A DNA stretch of 64,000 nucleotides from Notospermus geniculatus (Eukaryota; Nemertea; Pilidiophora; Heteronemertea; Lineidae). Both the position numbers and the translations under genes were made by a program. Below are positions 19,234 to 33,400 of this stretch, piece by piece. A model generated the notes under the pieces. The model was not told the DNA's origin. It searched no databases and worked only from the letters and a program-made list of their open reading frames with translations. Location of the stretch: NCBI GenBank assembly GCA_002633025.1, contig NMRB01000310.1:353373-417372 (forward strand), given 5' to 3'. The stretch's first letter is position 1, and each line of letters starts with the position of its first letter.

Positions 19234-21293
19234 AGACATGAATCACCTCAGGTTGGAATGTTGTTGGTCTAAAGTATTTCAGCTTGTATTAGCAAGCATT
19301 ACAGCGTGGCATAATGGTACATTCATTGGCTGATATTCATAAAAGTTAAGCATGTGCTTTTACTTAGATTTTTAAGCATATACTAGGNCACAACAAACGT
19401 TCAAGACTACTGGTTGAATATCATTGTCTTGGCTTGCCTCGTAACTCTGAGATGACCATGTATTTTGAGTTCAGATAGATCTTTAATCAACCGACTCCCC
19501 AATGCTCCCAAGTGGAAATACTGATTTATCCATTGTTGGTATTGGAGGGCAGTTATATGTATTCCTTCACAGAGAGCCTACTTCAGTTGGATAATTCTGC
19601 ACTACATAATATGGCAAGCTTTTCCTGTTTGCGCCATTCATTTCCTGTCACCTCACATTCCACATTTTCCAATAAACAACCTATTCAGAGAGTGTGGTCT
19701 GTATTAGCAATTGCCCTTGCTCTTCATGTGTAGTCAATTGTACTTGGCCACTATCCTATGGTGAATATTGGACAGTTTGAGTGTTTGAACACTGTATCTT
19801 TGCCCAAAGCAATGTGCCAGTTATAACACTGATCCAATATGTACGGTGAGTGTTCTATACATTATTTGACAGCAAGCAAGCACTCAATCTGTGTTATTTA
19901 CAGCCAGTCAACAAAAACGCTTTGGATATGGAATCAACAAATTGCTGAAAACAATATATGTACCACCAAATTAGGTCATGTATGTGTTTCCTGCTAGTGA
20001 GGGCAGACAGCGTTTTCAAGTTCTGTCTATCCTGTGACAAACAAAATGGAATAACTAAAGTCATTGACACCACTGACACAGACAGACTGTCCATCTGCGA
20101 GGGTTTTGTGGTAATCTCCCCAGAGAGGGAAATACAGTACATGTATTTCTGAATCTGATGCCAGTCGAAATCCTTTGGATAAGCTTTCTGTTTCTCTCCC
20201 ATCTGTGTATGTACCAGTGTCATGATGATATCGAGTCACTCATGTCTGAAACACATCTAGAATTCACATCGCAGATGGATTTTTTTTTCAGGTCAGTCTG
20301 AGTGAATATGATATGGTCTTGTCAAAGCCGCTCCCCTCTGATGCCCGCATTAGGATTCCCTGGTGTCCTCTGCCTTCGCTAGATAAGCCGATTCTGGTCC
20401 AACGTCGAACAAGATATTCCTCGGGAGTGATCAAGTTTAGATTGAGGGGAATAAATTACCATCATTTATCGTTCCCCTGTCTGATTGTGCATATTGATTT
20501 GTTGATACTGCTGTGTGGAGAAACTTCTGTGGAGAGAATCAGTGGTTGCCACGAAGAGAATCTTCTCTTTGCTTCTTTTCATTCCAACCAATCTGGGACA
20601 AATGAGTCCAGATATTTGATTAGCCTGCTTCCTTTGTTCGCTAATGGAAGGGAATCTTCCCATGTCTATTGTGACTGATTGTAAATGTAAGCTCAGACTC
20701 TTTCTTCTTGGTTCAGCTTCGCAACTGCTTGACAGTCATTGGGCCAGCCAGATGAAAATCCAGATGCTGTGAAATCGTCTGGCAACATCTGACTTTGACC
20801 CAATGGAATGCGAAAGTTAGGAAATTGACCGTTGGATTTTCCACGGCCCTTCAATCACACGCGGCTCTTGAATAACCGGTGCACAGCGCGAACAATCGGA
20901 GACCAACCACAAATGGTCGACAAGCATGATAAAAACCTCAAAGCTCTGCCACATTACATGACTTCCGCATTCCGTTGGGTCGCGCTCAGATGTTGCCGGA
21001 CTTTATGAAGAACCGCAGCCAGGGAGCTGATAGTATTGTCACTGGCCCTTAATTCAGTGTAGCACCTCTGCAGTCCTGCTCTTGCTTTTGTCACCTCAGT
21101 TCCTCAAGTCTGGCTGCACTCCCAGTCACGTCCCAATCAAATTGGCCTCCATTACTTTCACAAGACATCCATTCCTTGATTGAAGTACCGGGCAGATGGT
21201 CCTCATGTAAAAGACCACGTCCTGAGATTCATTGATCGTTTATGACCACTTGTACTGAATACTGATGTGGATATGTCTGATCTGTCGTTGCAG

Positions 21294-21447
21294 GTGCTAC
21301 AGCATTCACTGGACCGAGAGCTGAATTTATACAGCGACCTGAAAGAAAGGACCAATGTCATCGCTCAAGTCATGATGCTATCGCTCACTAGTCAACCCGT
21401 AGACCACGAAGAAAATGGAAGACAAAAACTCCGACATACAGAAGTTG
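21294..21447 (+). CDS. PACS: PACS exon a (end of cargo-binding region)
   Basis: CGTTGCAG precedes and GTAAGT follows. The exon reads VLQHSLDRELNLYSDLKER and ends near SLTSQPVDHEENGRQ, matching vertebrate IASLSSQPIDHED. It starts in phase 0 and leaves one base (G). Confidence 0.9.
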
Positions 21448-24400
21448 GTAAGTCATATGTCGTAATGAGCTCAACTTCTTGGCATTGGCCACCATCTTTG
21501 GGGAATTCTCTCACTACTGGACCAATTAAAACTGCAAAATGTTACCACTTTCATCCTCAGATAAGCTTTGGACCTTGTCCAAGACGACATACTCACTCTT
21601 TCTTCAGCCACAGCTGGTTATTACCTCAATTGACATCCTGTCATTCAAATTTTTTTTTTTGATATCTGTCATTCAAACATGACTAAATCAAGGCCAGGAT
21701 TTCTCAGTACCAAGCTGGTTTCTTTCAAAGACAAGCTTTCTAAGCCCTAAGATTGTTGGTTTCAAAGGCAAGCTGTCTCAGCCCCAAAGCTGGTTTCTTT
21801 CATCGTTCTTCCATTTGATGCAAGATGATTCATCAAAGCACTCTGAGGTGTCCTCATATTCCATGAATCATCATGAAAGTTACATTTATTGGTTCACACT
21901 TCTCCTTTGAGCTCATTCCTGATGAAAAAATCAATGCTGTGACTTAGGAAATTAAAAATTAACAAGATTCCTCTACATTAGCCCCAAGAATGCTCTTTCA
22001 CATGGCATTAGACTTAGAAGAGCATTATTGATCATATCAGTTAGTAATGCTCTTCTTTATACCGGTACTCTTATGCCGTGGGGAAGAAAGCAAAGCCTTG
22101 GATGGCAGAAAACATGCACTAATCACGTTGGCTTCATCCTCATTATAAGTTGGAGGAAAATCTGGTTTTTCAGGTAGAGGTTTGCTCACACGCATCGATT
22201 CTTCTTTTCGCCGTGTACTACACTGTGTTCAGATGTTGCTTACTTAAACGACTTGTTCTATTTCAACTTAAATGCCAAATGTTGATTTCGACTCCAGCAT
22301 CCTGTGGAATGCATAGTTAGTCATTAAAGAAACCTTCGATATTTGGCATGTTTATGATACAGTAGGCTCATGTACAGGCCATCTGTTGGTTATTGGCATC
22401 GATCAAAAAGACAAACTACACCAATACTTTACTTTGGAACCTTCTGATGCAGACACCTCTGCCAGGCTGGCTGACACCTCTCTAAAGAATTCCATGATTC
22501 GGATGCAGTTGGGTCATTTCCATTTGTTTTGAAATGAAGTGTGAAATCAGGACACCTCTTCAGTAAGGACAGCATCGGTCCACCCAAAGGGTGTCATACT
22601 CATAGCTTTAGAGAATTCCCTGTATGTTCAATACAAGTGAATTGATAGAGCGTATGGCTTGTACTGAAGTGGCCAGTCAGCCAGTGGTATGTTTCTACTG
22701 ATATCGTTCTTCAGCATAGGCCAGGTGGTTGACTCTTCAAGTGGCTGCATGGTTACCTTTGCAACTGAGCAGCAATCATCTGGTAGCAAGGAATGTTTGA
22801 ACGTTCAAGGCGGTGAAGGTGCTCAGTCAATATCCTGCAGTGTTTTCGAATATTGGTATGCCGGCATATTTACCTATAAGCATGATTTCAAAAGATCATG
22901 TCTGCAGTTCCTCAACACATCATCAATCCCGTACATTGTAGCGCATCTACCATCATTCCGATCCACAGTCTACCAAATTCGATCTCGCTTGACTGTGAAA
23001 GACTAGCATACCAAATTTATTCGCAAATTGCTAGAATTTCAGATCGATTGGGCTGCACATGTCGACCCTCAAGGGAGGAGGTCATGATGCAAGCAATGAG
23101 TAATTGGTTTTGCTTCTGTATGCGTTTGGGGCAGTGTGCCGCGATCAATTCAAATCTTGTTTATAGCGTGGATCATGTGTTTGATTATCAGCTGTAAAAG
23201 CAAAAGCCTTGTTGATGAATAGGGTGTTTGATTGAAAGAACAACTACTTTGCCATGGTAATAACTGGACATATGGCAAAGATGTTGATGTTGGGAAGACA
23301 GTGTTCAGAGCCAAGTGCCAAATATGGCATTATTCATTATTGGCTCTTTTGACAATTAGGGAATAAATGTAAAGCAGGAGGAAACCAGAGTGCCCAAAAC
23401 CGGCACTGTCAAAGAGAGTCATCCTCTCTATCACATGAAGGATGGCACCAACTGGAGTTGGAACCCAGAACCTCAGTGTTGACACTGCCAGGTATTGATG
23501 TTTTGACTGCTCCATTCTGCCCACCCAGTGCCAAGTCGGACAGACACCAACCTGTTAAACATGTTTTATGGAGGAATGTTATGCAGATATGTCAGTCATT
23601 TCTGGCTGTGGTTGATCAGGGCATGATCTCCCTCCCTCACATCACTCTTGTTTGTACTTCACATCAATGTCATACATTCCAAACTGGCCCTGTTGGCCGT
23701 ATTATAAATACCACAGTAACACTGGTAACACTGTTAACGAGCGATAATCGTTATGGTAAACCATGGCTCTACATCATACAAATTACCACCTTCACACTGG
23801 ATACATACATCAAGGTTGCCACCATTGAGAGGTTGGGTTCAAGCCAGATTATGCAGACAACAAACATTTCCAATTTGTTTTTGCTTTGCAATACTGTGAG
23901 CTGAGCTGAAATTTTTCCAAACAATTCCTTACATATGATGAATTTAAAATCAAATTCTCATTTCAACTGATGTCTGCTGAGATTTCTCCGTTTGCTTGAA
24001 GCTGGATGGGTAAATCAGCGAGCATCCAGTCATACTCACTGAATCATTGGATGCTGGTAGATAGTAATTTCGTCATAGCTTGATGATGAATTCGATGAAA
24101 TGTTATATTTTTCAGATCGATCCCCTGATATAGACAATTACAGCGACGACGATGAACCACACGACTATAACGACAATGAGGATTGGTCAGGTGACGATAT
24201 GAGTGACCTTGAACCTATGATGGATGAGGAGAGTCGCACACGGCCACGGAAGACCAGCCATGGTCCTATCCGGCAGGTCACATCAAGGGTAAGACAAGTG
24301 GCATTTTGATTCCCACTCAAGAGCGCACAATATCGCCATGATTGATCGATTTCCCCCTCTAGCATCATGCTTGTTGGAAAATATATTAATAATACTGACA

Positions 24401-27400
24401 CTGATAAGATTGTTACTGTATTGGATTGGCCGCTGTCATATCTGGAACATTTCTTCATCACTCCTGTATGATGGCTTTATGAGGGGAAATCCATATCATA
24501 TTTGGTGTTTCTCTGTCCCATGCCTCGAGGTTTTTGTCTGTTAGGGGCTGTTGGAGTGGCGCAGTAGAAACAATGGGGACCCTAGCCCACTGCCTCAATA
24601 GCTGTCACTAGTGGTTAAAACTATTGAAATGAAACTGACATCCCGGTCCTGATCAATTTCCCGCACAAAAGGCGTCCATTGTATAGGACCTGGTTTCGGT
24701 GTGCTGCCCTTTGTCGTAGCTAGGATCCCCATTGCACCTGCCACCACTTGGACACCCCTCCTGCATCAAAGTGTATGATGAGTTTTCCTGCTAACATGAG
24801 AATACGAGTTTGCATCCAAAAATACTAAGGGCCGTATTCTAGAAGCTTCCTTAAGTGTAAGGTCGACCTTTAGCTATTGTTTGCAGGGTAGAATACAAAA
24901 GATTAAGGTCGACCTTACACTTAAGGAAGCTTCTAGAATACGGCCCTAAATCTAAATGGCAATCTGAGTAATTCCATCTCTGAGTATAACTAGCGCCCTC
25001 TGTTGTTTTTCTCGAATGCAATACGAGATTCCATTACATCATGATTCCTTTGATAATTGTATCAGTGCTTTCCATCACCCGCTTTCAATTAGGCCGCACT
25101 CATAAAGCCAACCGTTAGGGAAACATTTAGTCGGCCAATGAGCCATTTAATTCAGCCGGTTTCATTACTCATTTATAGAAGATTTGCTAATCTGAGCTGT
25201 AGGTTGGATGTTATAAATCATAATGTAGATGGAGTACCAGCAGTGTGATGGATTCTTAAGGGAGGTAACCACTGACTGCTGGCTGACGAGGATGACATGT
25301 TGATATTCGGTTGTTGTAAATGTTCCATCGCTACAGCACCAGATTTGCCCACTGTCCTCATAAACATAATCAGGCTGATACACCAATAGAGCAGTTGTAA
25401 GGTCACAGAGGTCTGGCATTGCCGGGGCCCAGCTTTTCCTGTTGGTGATGGTCAGCATTGCTGACCACACATCAGCCTGTTGATAACTTTGAATCGAAGT
25501 ATCCTTTGCTGTATCTAGTATCTGCCATGTCTGCCTCCCTCCAGGGTGAATTCAGTGCATGCGGCGATGTACAAGTTGATTTTCACATGGATACAAATAT
25601 AGCCGCACTCCCTTCCCCGATCTTGGACTCTTGAGCATAATCATTCATGCTACTTTCATTAGGTCCAACAAGTCATGGAAGTAATTAGTCACTAAATCAA
25701 TTAACCGGTATAGATCCCCTGGTTAATGTCTTCTGAATGTGCCGTTCTTCCTAATTGCTTGTGCTTCGTGACTGCCATGACTGCACTATGCAGTGTCTGG
25801 TAATTTCATTACACTCTTGACAGCTTGCAGAAAAACCATTATAATATCTGTCGTCAACTTCTGAAAAATGTGCTCCTCAAATGGCCTGCTGTGAGTGTGT
25901 CGGTCATATCGATCTGGGGGAGGGGCTACACCTCATTTCAGTATAAGAATGTGATATTTTGCCGCTGTGGTATATCCTGTTGGTATGTTCCCATAAATTG
26001 TGACAACGTCAAGGNACAATCTGATTTTTTTTCGTCTCGCCTCAAAACATCACGAATGACGTGCGGGACGTCATGAAGCTGACCCCCGTAAGGTGCTGCG
26101 CTCTTTTGGAGGAATATCGTCTATTCCATGATTCAGATGCAGTTGGGTCATTTCCATTCGTTTTGAAATGAAGTCTGAAATCAGGACACCTCTTCAGTAA
26201 GGACAGCATCGGTCGGCCCAAAGGGTGTCATAGCTTTAGAGAGATTCCCTGTATGTTCAATACAAGTGAATTGATAGAGCGTATGGCTTGTACTGAAGTG
26301 GCCAGTCAGCCAGTGTTATGTTTCTACTGATATCGTTCTTCAGCATAGGCCAGGTGGTTGACTCTTCAAGTGCCTGCATGGTTACCTTTGCAACTGAGCA
26401 GCAATCATCTGGTAGCAAGGAATGTTTGAACGTTCAAGGCGGTGAAGGTGCTCAGTCAATATCCTGCAGTGTTTTCGAATATTGGTATGCCGGCATATTT
26501 ACCTATAAGCGTGATTTCAAAAGATCATGTCCGCAGTTCCTCAACACATCATCAATCCCGTACATTGTAGCGCGTCTACCATCATTCCGATCCACAGTCT
26601 ACCAAATTCGATCTCGCTTGACTGTGAAAGACTAGCATACCAAATTTATTCGCAAATTGCTAGAATTTCAGATCGATTGGGCTGCACATGTCGACCCTCA
26701 AGGGAGGAGGTCATGATGCAAGCAATGAGTAATTGGTTTTGCTTCTGTGTGCGTTTGGGGCAGTGTGCCGCGATCAATTCAAATCTTGTTTATGGCGTGG
26801 ATCATGTGTTTGATTATCAGCTGTAAAAGCAAAAGCCTTGTTGATGAATAGGCTGTTTGATTGAAAGAACGACTATTTTGCCATGGTGACTGGACAGATG
26901 GCAAAGATGTTGATGTTGGGAAGACAGTGTTCAGAGCCAAGTGCCAAATATGGCATTATTCATTATTGGCTCTTTTGACAAATTAGGGAATAAATGTACA
27001 GCAGGAGGAAACCAGAGTGCCCAAAACCGGCACTGTCAAAGAGAGTCATCCTCTCTATCACATGAAGGATGGCACCAACTGGAGTTGGAACCCAGAACCT
27101 CAGTGTTGACACTGCCAGGTATTGATGTTTTGACTGCTCCATTCTGCCCACCCAGTGCCAAGTCGGACAGACACCAACCTGTTAAACATGTTTTATGGAG
27201 GAATGTTATGCAGATATGTCAGTCATTTCTGGCTGTGGTTGATCAGGGCATGATCTCCCTCCCTCACATCACTCTTGTTTGTACTTCACATCAATGTCAT
27301 ACATTCCAAGCTGGCCCTGTTGGCCGTATTATAAATACCACAGTAACACTGGTAACACTGTTAACGAGCGATAATCGTTAGTGGTAAACCATGGCTCTAC

Positions 27401-30400
27401 ATCATACAAATTACCACCTTCACACTGGATACATACATCAAGGTTGCCACCATTGAGAGGTTGGGTTCAAGCCAGATTATGCAGACAACAAACATTTCCA
27501 ATTTGTTTTTGCTTTGCAATACTGTGAGCTGAGCTGAAATTTTTCCAAACAATTCCTTACATATGATGAATTTAAAATCAAATTCTCATTTCAACTGATG
27601 TCTGCTGAGATTTCTCCGTTTGCTTGAAGCTGGATGGGTAAATCAGCGAGCATCCAGTCATACTCACTGAATCATTGGATGCTGGTAGATAGTAATTTCG
27701 TCATAGCTTGACGATGAATTCGATGAAATGTTATATTTTTCAGATCGATCCCCTGATATCGACAATTACAGCGACGACGATGAACCACACGACTATAACG
27801 ACAATGAGGATTGGTCAGGTGACGATATGAGTGACCTTGAACCTATGATGGATGAGGAGAGTCGCACACGGCCACGGAAGACCAGCCATGGTCCTATCCG
27901 GCAGGTCACATCAAGGGTAAGACAAGTGGCATTTTGATTCCCACTCGAGAGCGCACAATATCGCCATGATTGATCGATTTCCCCCTCTAGCATCATGCTT
28001 GTTGGAAAATATATTAATAATACTGACACTGATAAGATTGTTACTGTATTGGATTGGCCGCTGTCATATCTGGAACATTTCTTCATCACTCCTGTATGAT
28101 GGCTTTATGAGGGGAAATCCATATCATATTTGGTGTTTCTCAGTCCCGTGCCTCGAGGTTTTTGTCTGTTAGGGACTGCTGGATTGGCAGAGTAGAAACC
28201 ATTGCACCTGCCACCACTTGGACACCCCTCCTCCTGCAACAAAGTGTATGATGAATTTTCCCACTAATACGAAAGTAATGAGTTTGCATCCAAAAACTCT
28301 AAATGGTGATCTGAATACATGTAATTCTATTACTCTGACTGTAACTAGCGCCCTCTGTTGTTTTTCTCGAATGCAATACGAGATTCCATTACATCATGAT
28401 TCCTTTGATAATTGTATCAGTGCTTTCCATCACCCGCTTTCAATTAGGCCGCACTCATAAAGCCAACCGTTAGGGAAACATTTAGTCGGCCAATGAGCCA
28501 TTTAATTCAGCCGGTTTCATTACTCATTTATAGAAGATTTGCTAATCTGAGCTGTAGGTTGGATGTTATAAATCATAATGTAGATGGAGTACCAGCAGTG
28601 TGATGGATTCTTAAGGGAGGTAACCACTGACTGCTGGCTGACGAGGATGACATGTTGATATTCGGTTGTTGTAAATGTTCCATCGCTACAGCACCAGATT
28701 TGCCCACTGTCCTCATAAACATAATCAGGCTGATACACCAATAGAGCAGTTGTAAGGTCACAGAGGTCTGGCATTGCCGGGGCCCAGCTTTTCCTGTTGG
28801 TGATGGTCAGCATTGCTGACCACACATCAGCCTGTTGATAACTTTGAATCGAAGTATCCTTTGCTGTATCTAGTATCTGCCATGTCTGCCTCCCTCCAGG
28901 GTGAATTCAGTGCATGCGGCGATGTACAAGTTGATTTTCACATGGATACAAATATAGCCGCACTCCCTTCCCCGATCTTGGACTCTTGAGCATAATCATT
29001 CATGCTACTTTCATTAGGTCCAACAAGTCATGGAAGTAATTAGTCACTAAATCAATTAACCGGTATAGATCCCCTGGTTAATGTCTTCTGAATGTGCCGT
29101 TCTTCCTAATTGCTTGTGCTTCGTGACTGCCATGACTGCACTATGCAGTGTCTGGTAATTTCATTACACTCTTGACAGCTTGCAGAAAAACCATTATAAT
29201 ATCTGTCGTCAACTTCTGAAAAATGTGCTCCTCAAATGGCCTGCTGTGAGTGTGTCGGTCATATCGATCTGGGGGAGGGGCTACACCTCATTTCAGTATA
29301 AGAATGTGATATTTTGCCGCTGTGGTATATCCTGTTGGTATGTTCCCATAAATTGTGACAACGTCAAGGTCCCCTGCTGATGAAAAGCACCGGGAATTAT
29401 CCATGATGTATTTTCTACAGTAAAGGCCATTAGCATGCAAATAAGCTCATAAGCGAGATGCAGATTGACCAATACATCATCGAGAATGTCTAACAAACTT
29501 ATCCCGGATGCCGGAACTGTAATTGACAAGGTTTCATCTGTTTACTGCTGAGTACTGCACCATCAAGCCGCAGCAAACGTCACAGGCGTGTCAGATTCAG
29601 AATACAGCTGATCAGATCCTATTTGCCAAACAGGATTGCGTCCTCAGCAGATTGACCAATAATAGAGTGTCATAATGTCACCCACCTTTGATTGATCACA
29701 AGTCGGCCGTGAGACTGACTTGATGGCAGTTTGCCGTGAATGTAGAAAGCTTTTAGGTGATTGCTGGTTCATTTGCTTTGGAGAGTGGGTGGACTGTAAA
29801 AACCACCATGTTGATTATGTAGCATATTTCATGAGTGGATATTTACAAAGTGGTTTCCTTCAGCAACACATGCTGTCTGCACTGTAGATCTTTTCTATAA
29901 TGTACACTTAGGACTTACAGATGTGGTCCTTATTGAAAAGTATCCTGATAAGGACAGATGTCTGTGTTTCTGGGGCCGTATGCATAAAACATCTTAAATG
30001 TAAAATTTCCCTTATCTCTTGTTTGGAACAATAGTTTAAGGGAAATTTTACACTTAAGATGTTTTATGATTATGGCCCCTGGCTGATTTTGCCTACTTCG
30101 TTCCAGGTTGGCAAAATGGAAGTACACAATGAGTAGGCACAGTGCGGGTTCACAGTTCCACTTCCTCCATGTCAACAGATCGTTGGCAAAGAAACACATA
30201 GGTACAAATTTGCCAACAGGGCTGTCATTACCAGACACAAGTCAAAGATGTCTGTGTCTTTTCTCTTTCCAGCAAAGAAATATAAAGCAGAAGTTCATAG
30301 CCTTATTGCGACGGTTCAAAGTTTCAGAAGAGGTGAGTATCCCCAAGCTGTTTACTGCAATATTCTGTTCAGCTATGCAAGGGTTAACCACTCAGAAGTG

Positions 30401-33400
30401 TAATATTGGGTCTGTAACCTTAGCCGATTCTATTGGGATATCGTTAGAACTCATCTCTAAAGTACTCGGGATGTGGAAGTTAAATAACATCACGATGTAT
30501 CGGCAAGCTCTTGAAAAAAGCTTCTAATGGATTGGCATCAATTATTTCCTGGGAAGCTGATAGTGTTGTTGCCTCGAGAGTAAATTATACTCATTACGAC
30601 ATTGATTCTTTCGCGTGTGAATTCTTGACTGATTCTTCTAAGATAAAGAGCTGTGGGAACCAACTGTATTATAGCGTGTGCCACACAGTCAAAATTTTTG
30701 ATTAAAATTTCTGAATATGCTGATTTAGGGCCCAGGGTCCATAATCATACTTATGTCAAAATGTGATACTTATCTTTTGTGTTGAACAAAGGAAACGTGT
30801 CACACTTAGACTTAAGTTGTTTTATGAATATGGACCCCAGCCAAATCAGAAAGTCTGGTCAAATTGTAACAGTGTGGAACGAACTTATAGCCAAAACTGA
30901 AGGGGAAAGTTGGATTGAAAGCTCGCCAATCATGGCTTATTGTACCAGTCACTCTTCTGAGCATAATCTAATGACTGCTCTGTCTGACAGACACTGACCA
31001 AATACATGTAATCAAATTCTGTGGCCTGCTCGCCAAACACGACAAGCGTGGCAAACTTGTGGTATTCACAATAACTGTCTTCAGTTCTCAAGGGTACTGG
31101 ATCATGTGACCCCTGTGTACTCCCTGATGGAGCGAAGACTGCCAGAATGGGGAGGTCACTACTTTGATGATGTTAATCTCTAGTACACTGCTGCAGCACC
31201 CAAAGCTGATCCAGTGGATCCCCCTTAACCAGTGGCTTCAGTTCGACAAGTCAAGTGGTGCTGGCTGTCTCCGTCACCTGCGGAGGTCAAAATGTCTGGT
31301 CATTGCCTTCATCTCTGTTGTATTCATGTTCCAGGTGCTCGACTCCGAACAGGATCCAGATCAAGATTTAGGTGACACTGATCAAAATCAACAAGAAATT
31401 GAAGACCTTCTGTTCGCCGAGTTGGACGATATGAGTGACAGTGGACCAGAAATGGACACCATGAGTGTCCTATCGACACCAAAACCTAGCCTCAGGTATG
31501 CCAGTGACCGTGGTGATTTGTAACTGGGAGTGACTGAAAAACAGTGTGTTTTTCTCCCTATAAACTTCTGAACACCTAAACCAACACATTTTGCGTAGAA
31601 TCATTTTCCTGACCTTTTCATCTACATTGTTTGTAATTGATTGTGACTACCCTGGAGTATAATAGGCTACTTTATTCAATAATTGACATATAGAAATGAT
31701 GTAAGCTGATTGGTTCATATGTGTGATGGTCTGATTTGTGCATATTCATGCTAATGAGTATTACTAATATAATGATTTATCTCTTTGAATCCTTGAAATT
31801 TTCATGATTGACCCACATTCTGGTGATGGTCGGGAATTATTCCTTGTTGAAAAAATGTGAATCTATGTGAATCCCTTCTTTTCAAGGGACTTTAGCTGGG
31901 AGCTTGCACCAGAATGAAGGAGGCTCATAGCTATTTGCCATAAAAAACAAGAGATCTTACATCTTTATTGGAAGTATTTACTTGGCACTTAGGAAAGGCT
32001 TAGTGGAGAGCTGTATGAGATTATCGTATTGGAAAACAGGATTAAAGGTCAATTAACCTATTTCTGTAGTCTTAATGTGAACCTTTATTTTACAGGCCGT
32101 TTTTTACTGGTCGATGTAATTCACAGGATATTCTTGAAGTGCCAAAGGTAATGTTGTATTCGGATTAGGAGAAATCCTGCACTTTCTCCAAAAACTAGGT
32201 CAGAATGGAATAAAAGTTTGAATATTTCTGCAGTTTGAAAAACTTTGTGACGTCAATGGTGATTGGTGGAGTATGTTTTGAAATAGCATTGATTGGTCCT
32301 AAATGTAGCCCTGGTGTTTCACTCAAACTAACTCTTGCATGGTTTGCACTCAGTTGACCTTCTGCAAGAAATCCATATCCATGTACATGTAGCATACAAT
32401 GTATATCTATTAATAATATGATATTGATGTTCACCTGTTGCATAAGGTCTGTTGGGTTCAAAGCATTATTCAAAGATTACAGAAGCACATGTCAGAAACT
32501 TCTGCTGTTGTGTGAAAACAGGAGTGTGAACACATTTATCATTACACATTAGCAATGCATCGTACCATCATCACTGTGTCTATTGTTATCGTGTATCACA
32601 GCCAGTGTCATCACCTTCACCGATTCGCTGACCAACATGTACCGAGTTACCGCAGCTGTTTAACAGAATACAACTGATTGTATCAGCGTTTTATCACATG
32701 ATGACCTTTGAGATATCAAAGCGTTGCCCTGTTTGATTTTAATTTCCCACTTTTCTGTTCAGCATGGGTGTGATTGACGTTAAACACCTTTGATTTGCTG
32801 CGTTTCATCCGCATATCGCTGTTGTAGACGCAATAGTCTGCATGTTTATCAAGTTATTTTATCACCTTCCACTCTTTGTGAGCAGAAGTGCTGAAAAACT
32901 AGATACATTGGAACCTCCAATTGTGGACACTTCTGCTGGGAGGACATCTCTGCTTTAGGACATAATGTTCAGTCCTTAAAGGACAGTTTCCTATTTGGTC
33001 CAGCCTCTATTCTGTGGCAACTTATGCATTTGGCACTGAGTGATAATGTCTGTAATTGAGGGGTGTCCAGAGTGTCCTAACTGAGGCGACTTCCCAGCTT
33101 AGGTTTCCGCTCTGGAAGTTCCATTGTGGAGGCATCAAAATGTATGAGCTGGTCCCTCCACTTATCAAAGAAATTAAACTCGACAAGGCGTGGGATCCGG
33201 GTTTCAACCTCTTGTCAATCTTAGTTCCTCCTGATATGCTTAAATTTTGCCTTTCGTTCGTTCCCCAGGATTCCAGTCGGTGTAGCGACGATAGCTCAAA
33301 GCGTAATGACTCTGACAGTCATCCTGAAAACCTAACCGATCACGAACATTCTGATCCGAGCAGTCCGCCAAAAGATGAGAAGCGAGAAGGTGCCAAAACT

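Larger units (their letters stand above)
16462..21293. other. repeat-rich stretch upstream of the first PACS exon seen
   Basis: No exon is supported here. The missing N-terminal PACS exons would be expected upstream of 21,294, but I could not find the conserved ATWEVD or RRKRYKNRTILGYKTL segments. It contains hairpins at 16,723-16,783 and 18,088-18,244, a tRNA-like segment near 16,919-16,988, a MITE at 17,357-17,573 and a SINE at 18,958-19,233. A single N is at 19,388. Confidence 0.5.
22490..26014. repeat. duplicated block A, copy 1
   Basis: This block matches 26,128-29,369 nearly base for base over long stretches and carries PACS exon b. It ends with CAACGTCAAGG directly before the N at 26,015. 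Compared with copy 2 it has an extra hairpin MITE (24,829-24,946) and about 160 more bases near 24,571-24,731. Confidence 0.9.
26128..29369. repeat. duplicated block A, copy 2
   Basis: This is the second copy of 22,490-26,014. Past CAACGTCAAGG it continues into sequence (TCCCCTGCTG) that copy 1 lacks because of the N. The 112 bases between the copies (26,016-26,127) are not shared. Differences are scattered single bases and small indels, the level expected between alleles of a heterozygous animal. Confidence 0.9.

Noticed and set aside
20313-20678. Possible upstream PACS exon: VQRRTRY resembles the LQRRKRY motif of the cargo-binding region
   Set aside because: The match covers about nine residues only. 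Sequence on both sides does not follow the family, and no donor in the right phase was found before the known exon at 21,294.
33136-33268. Frame MYELVPPLIKEIKLD upstream of PACS exon f, also in block B2
   Set aside because: It is identical in both copies only because the whole block is duplicated. It ends at the acceptor of exon f and does not match any PACS segment.
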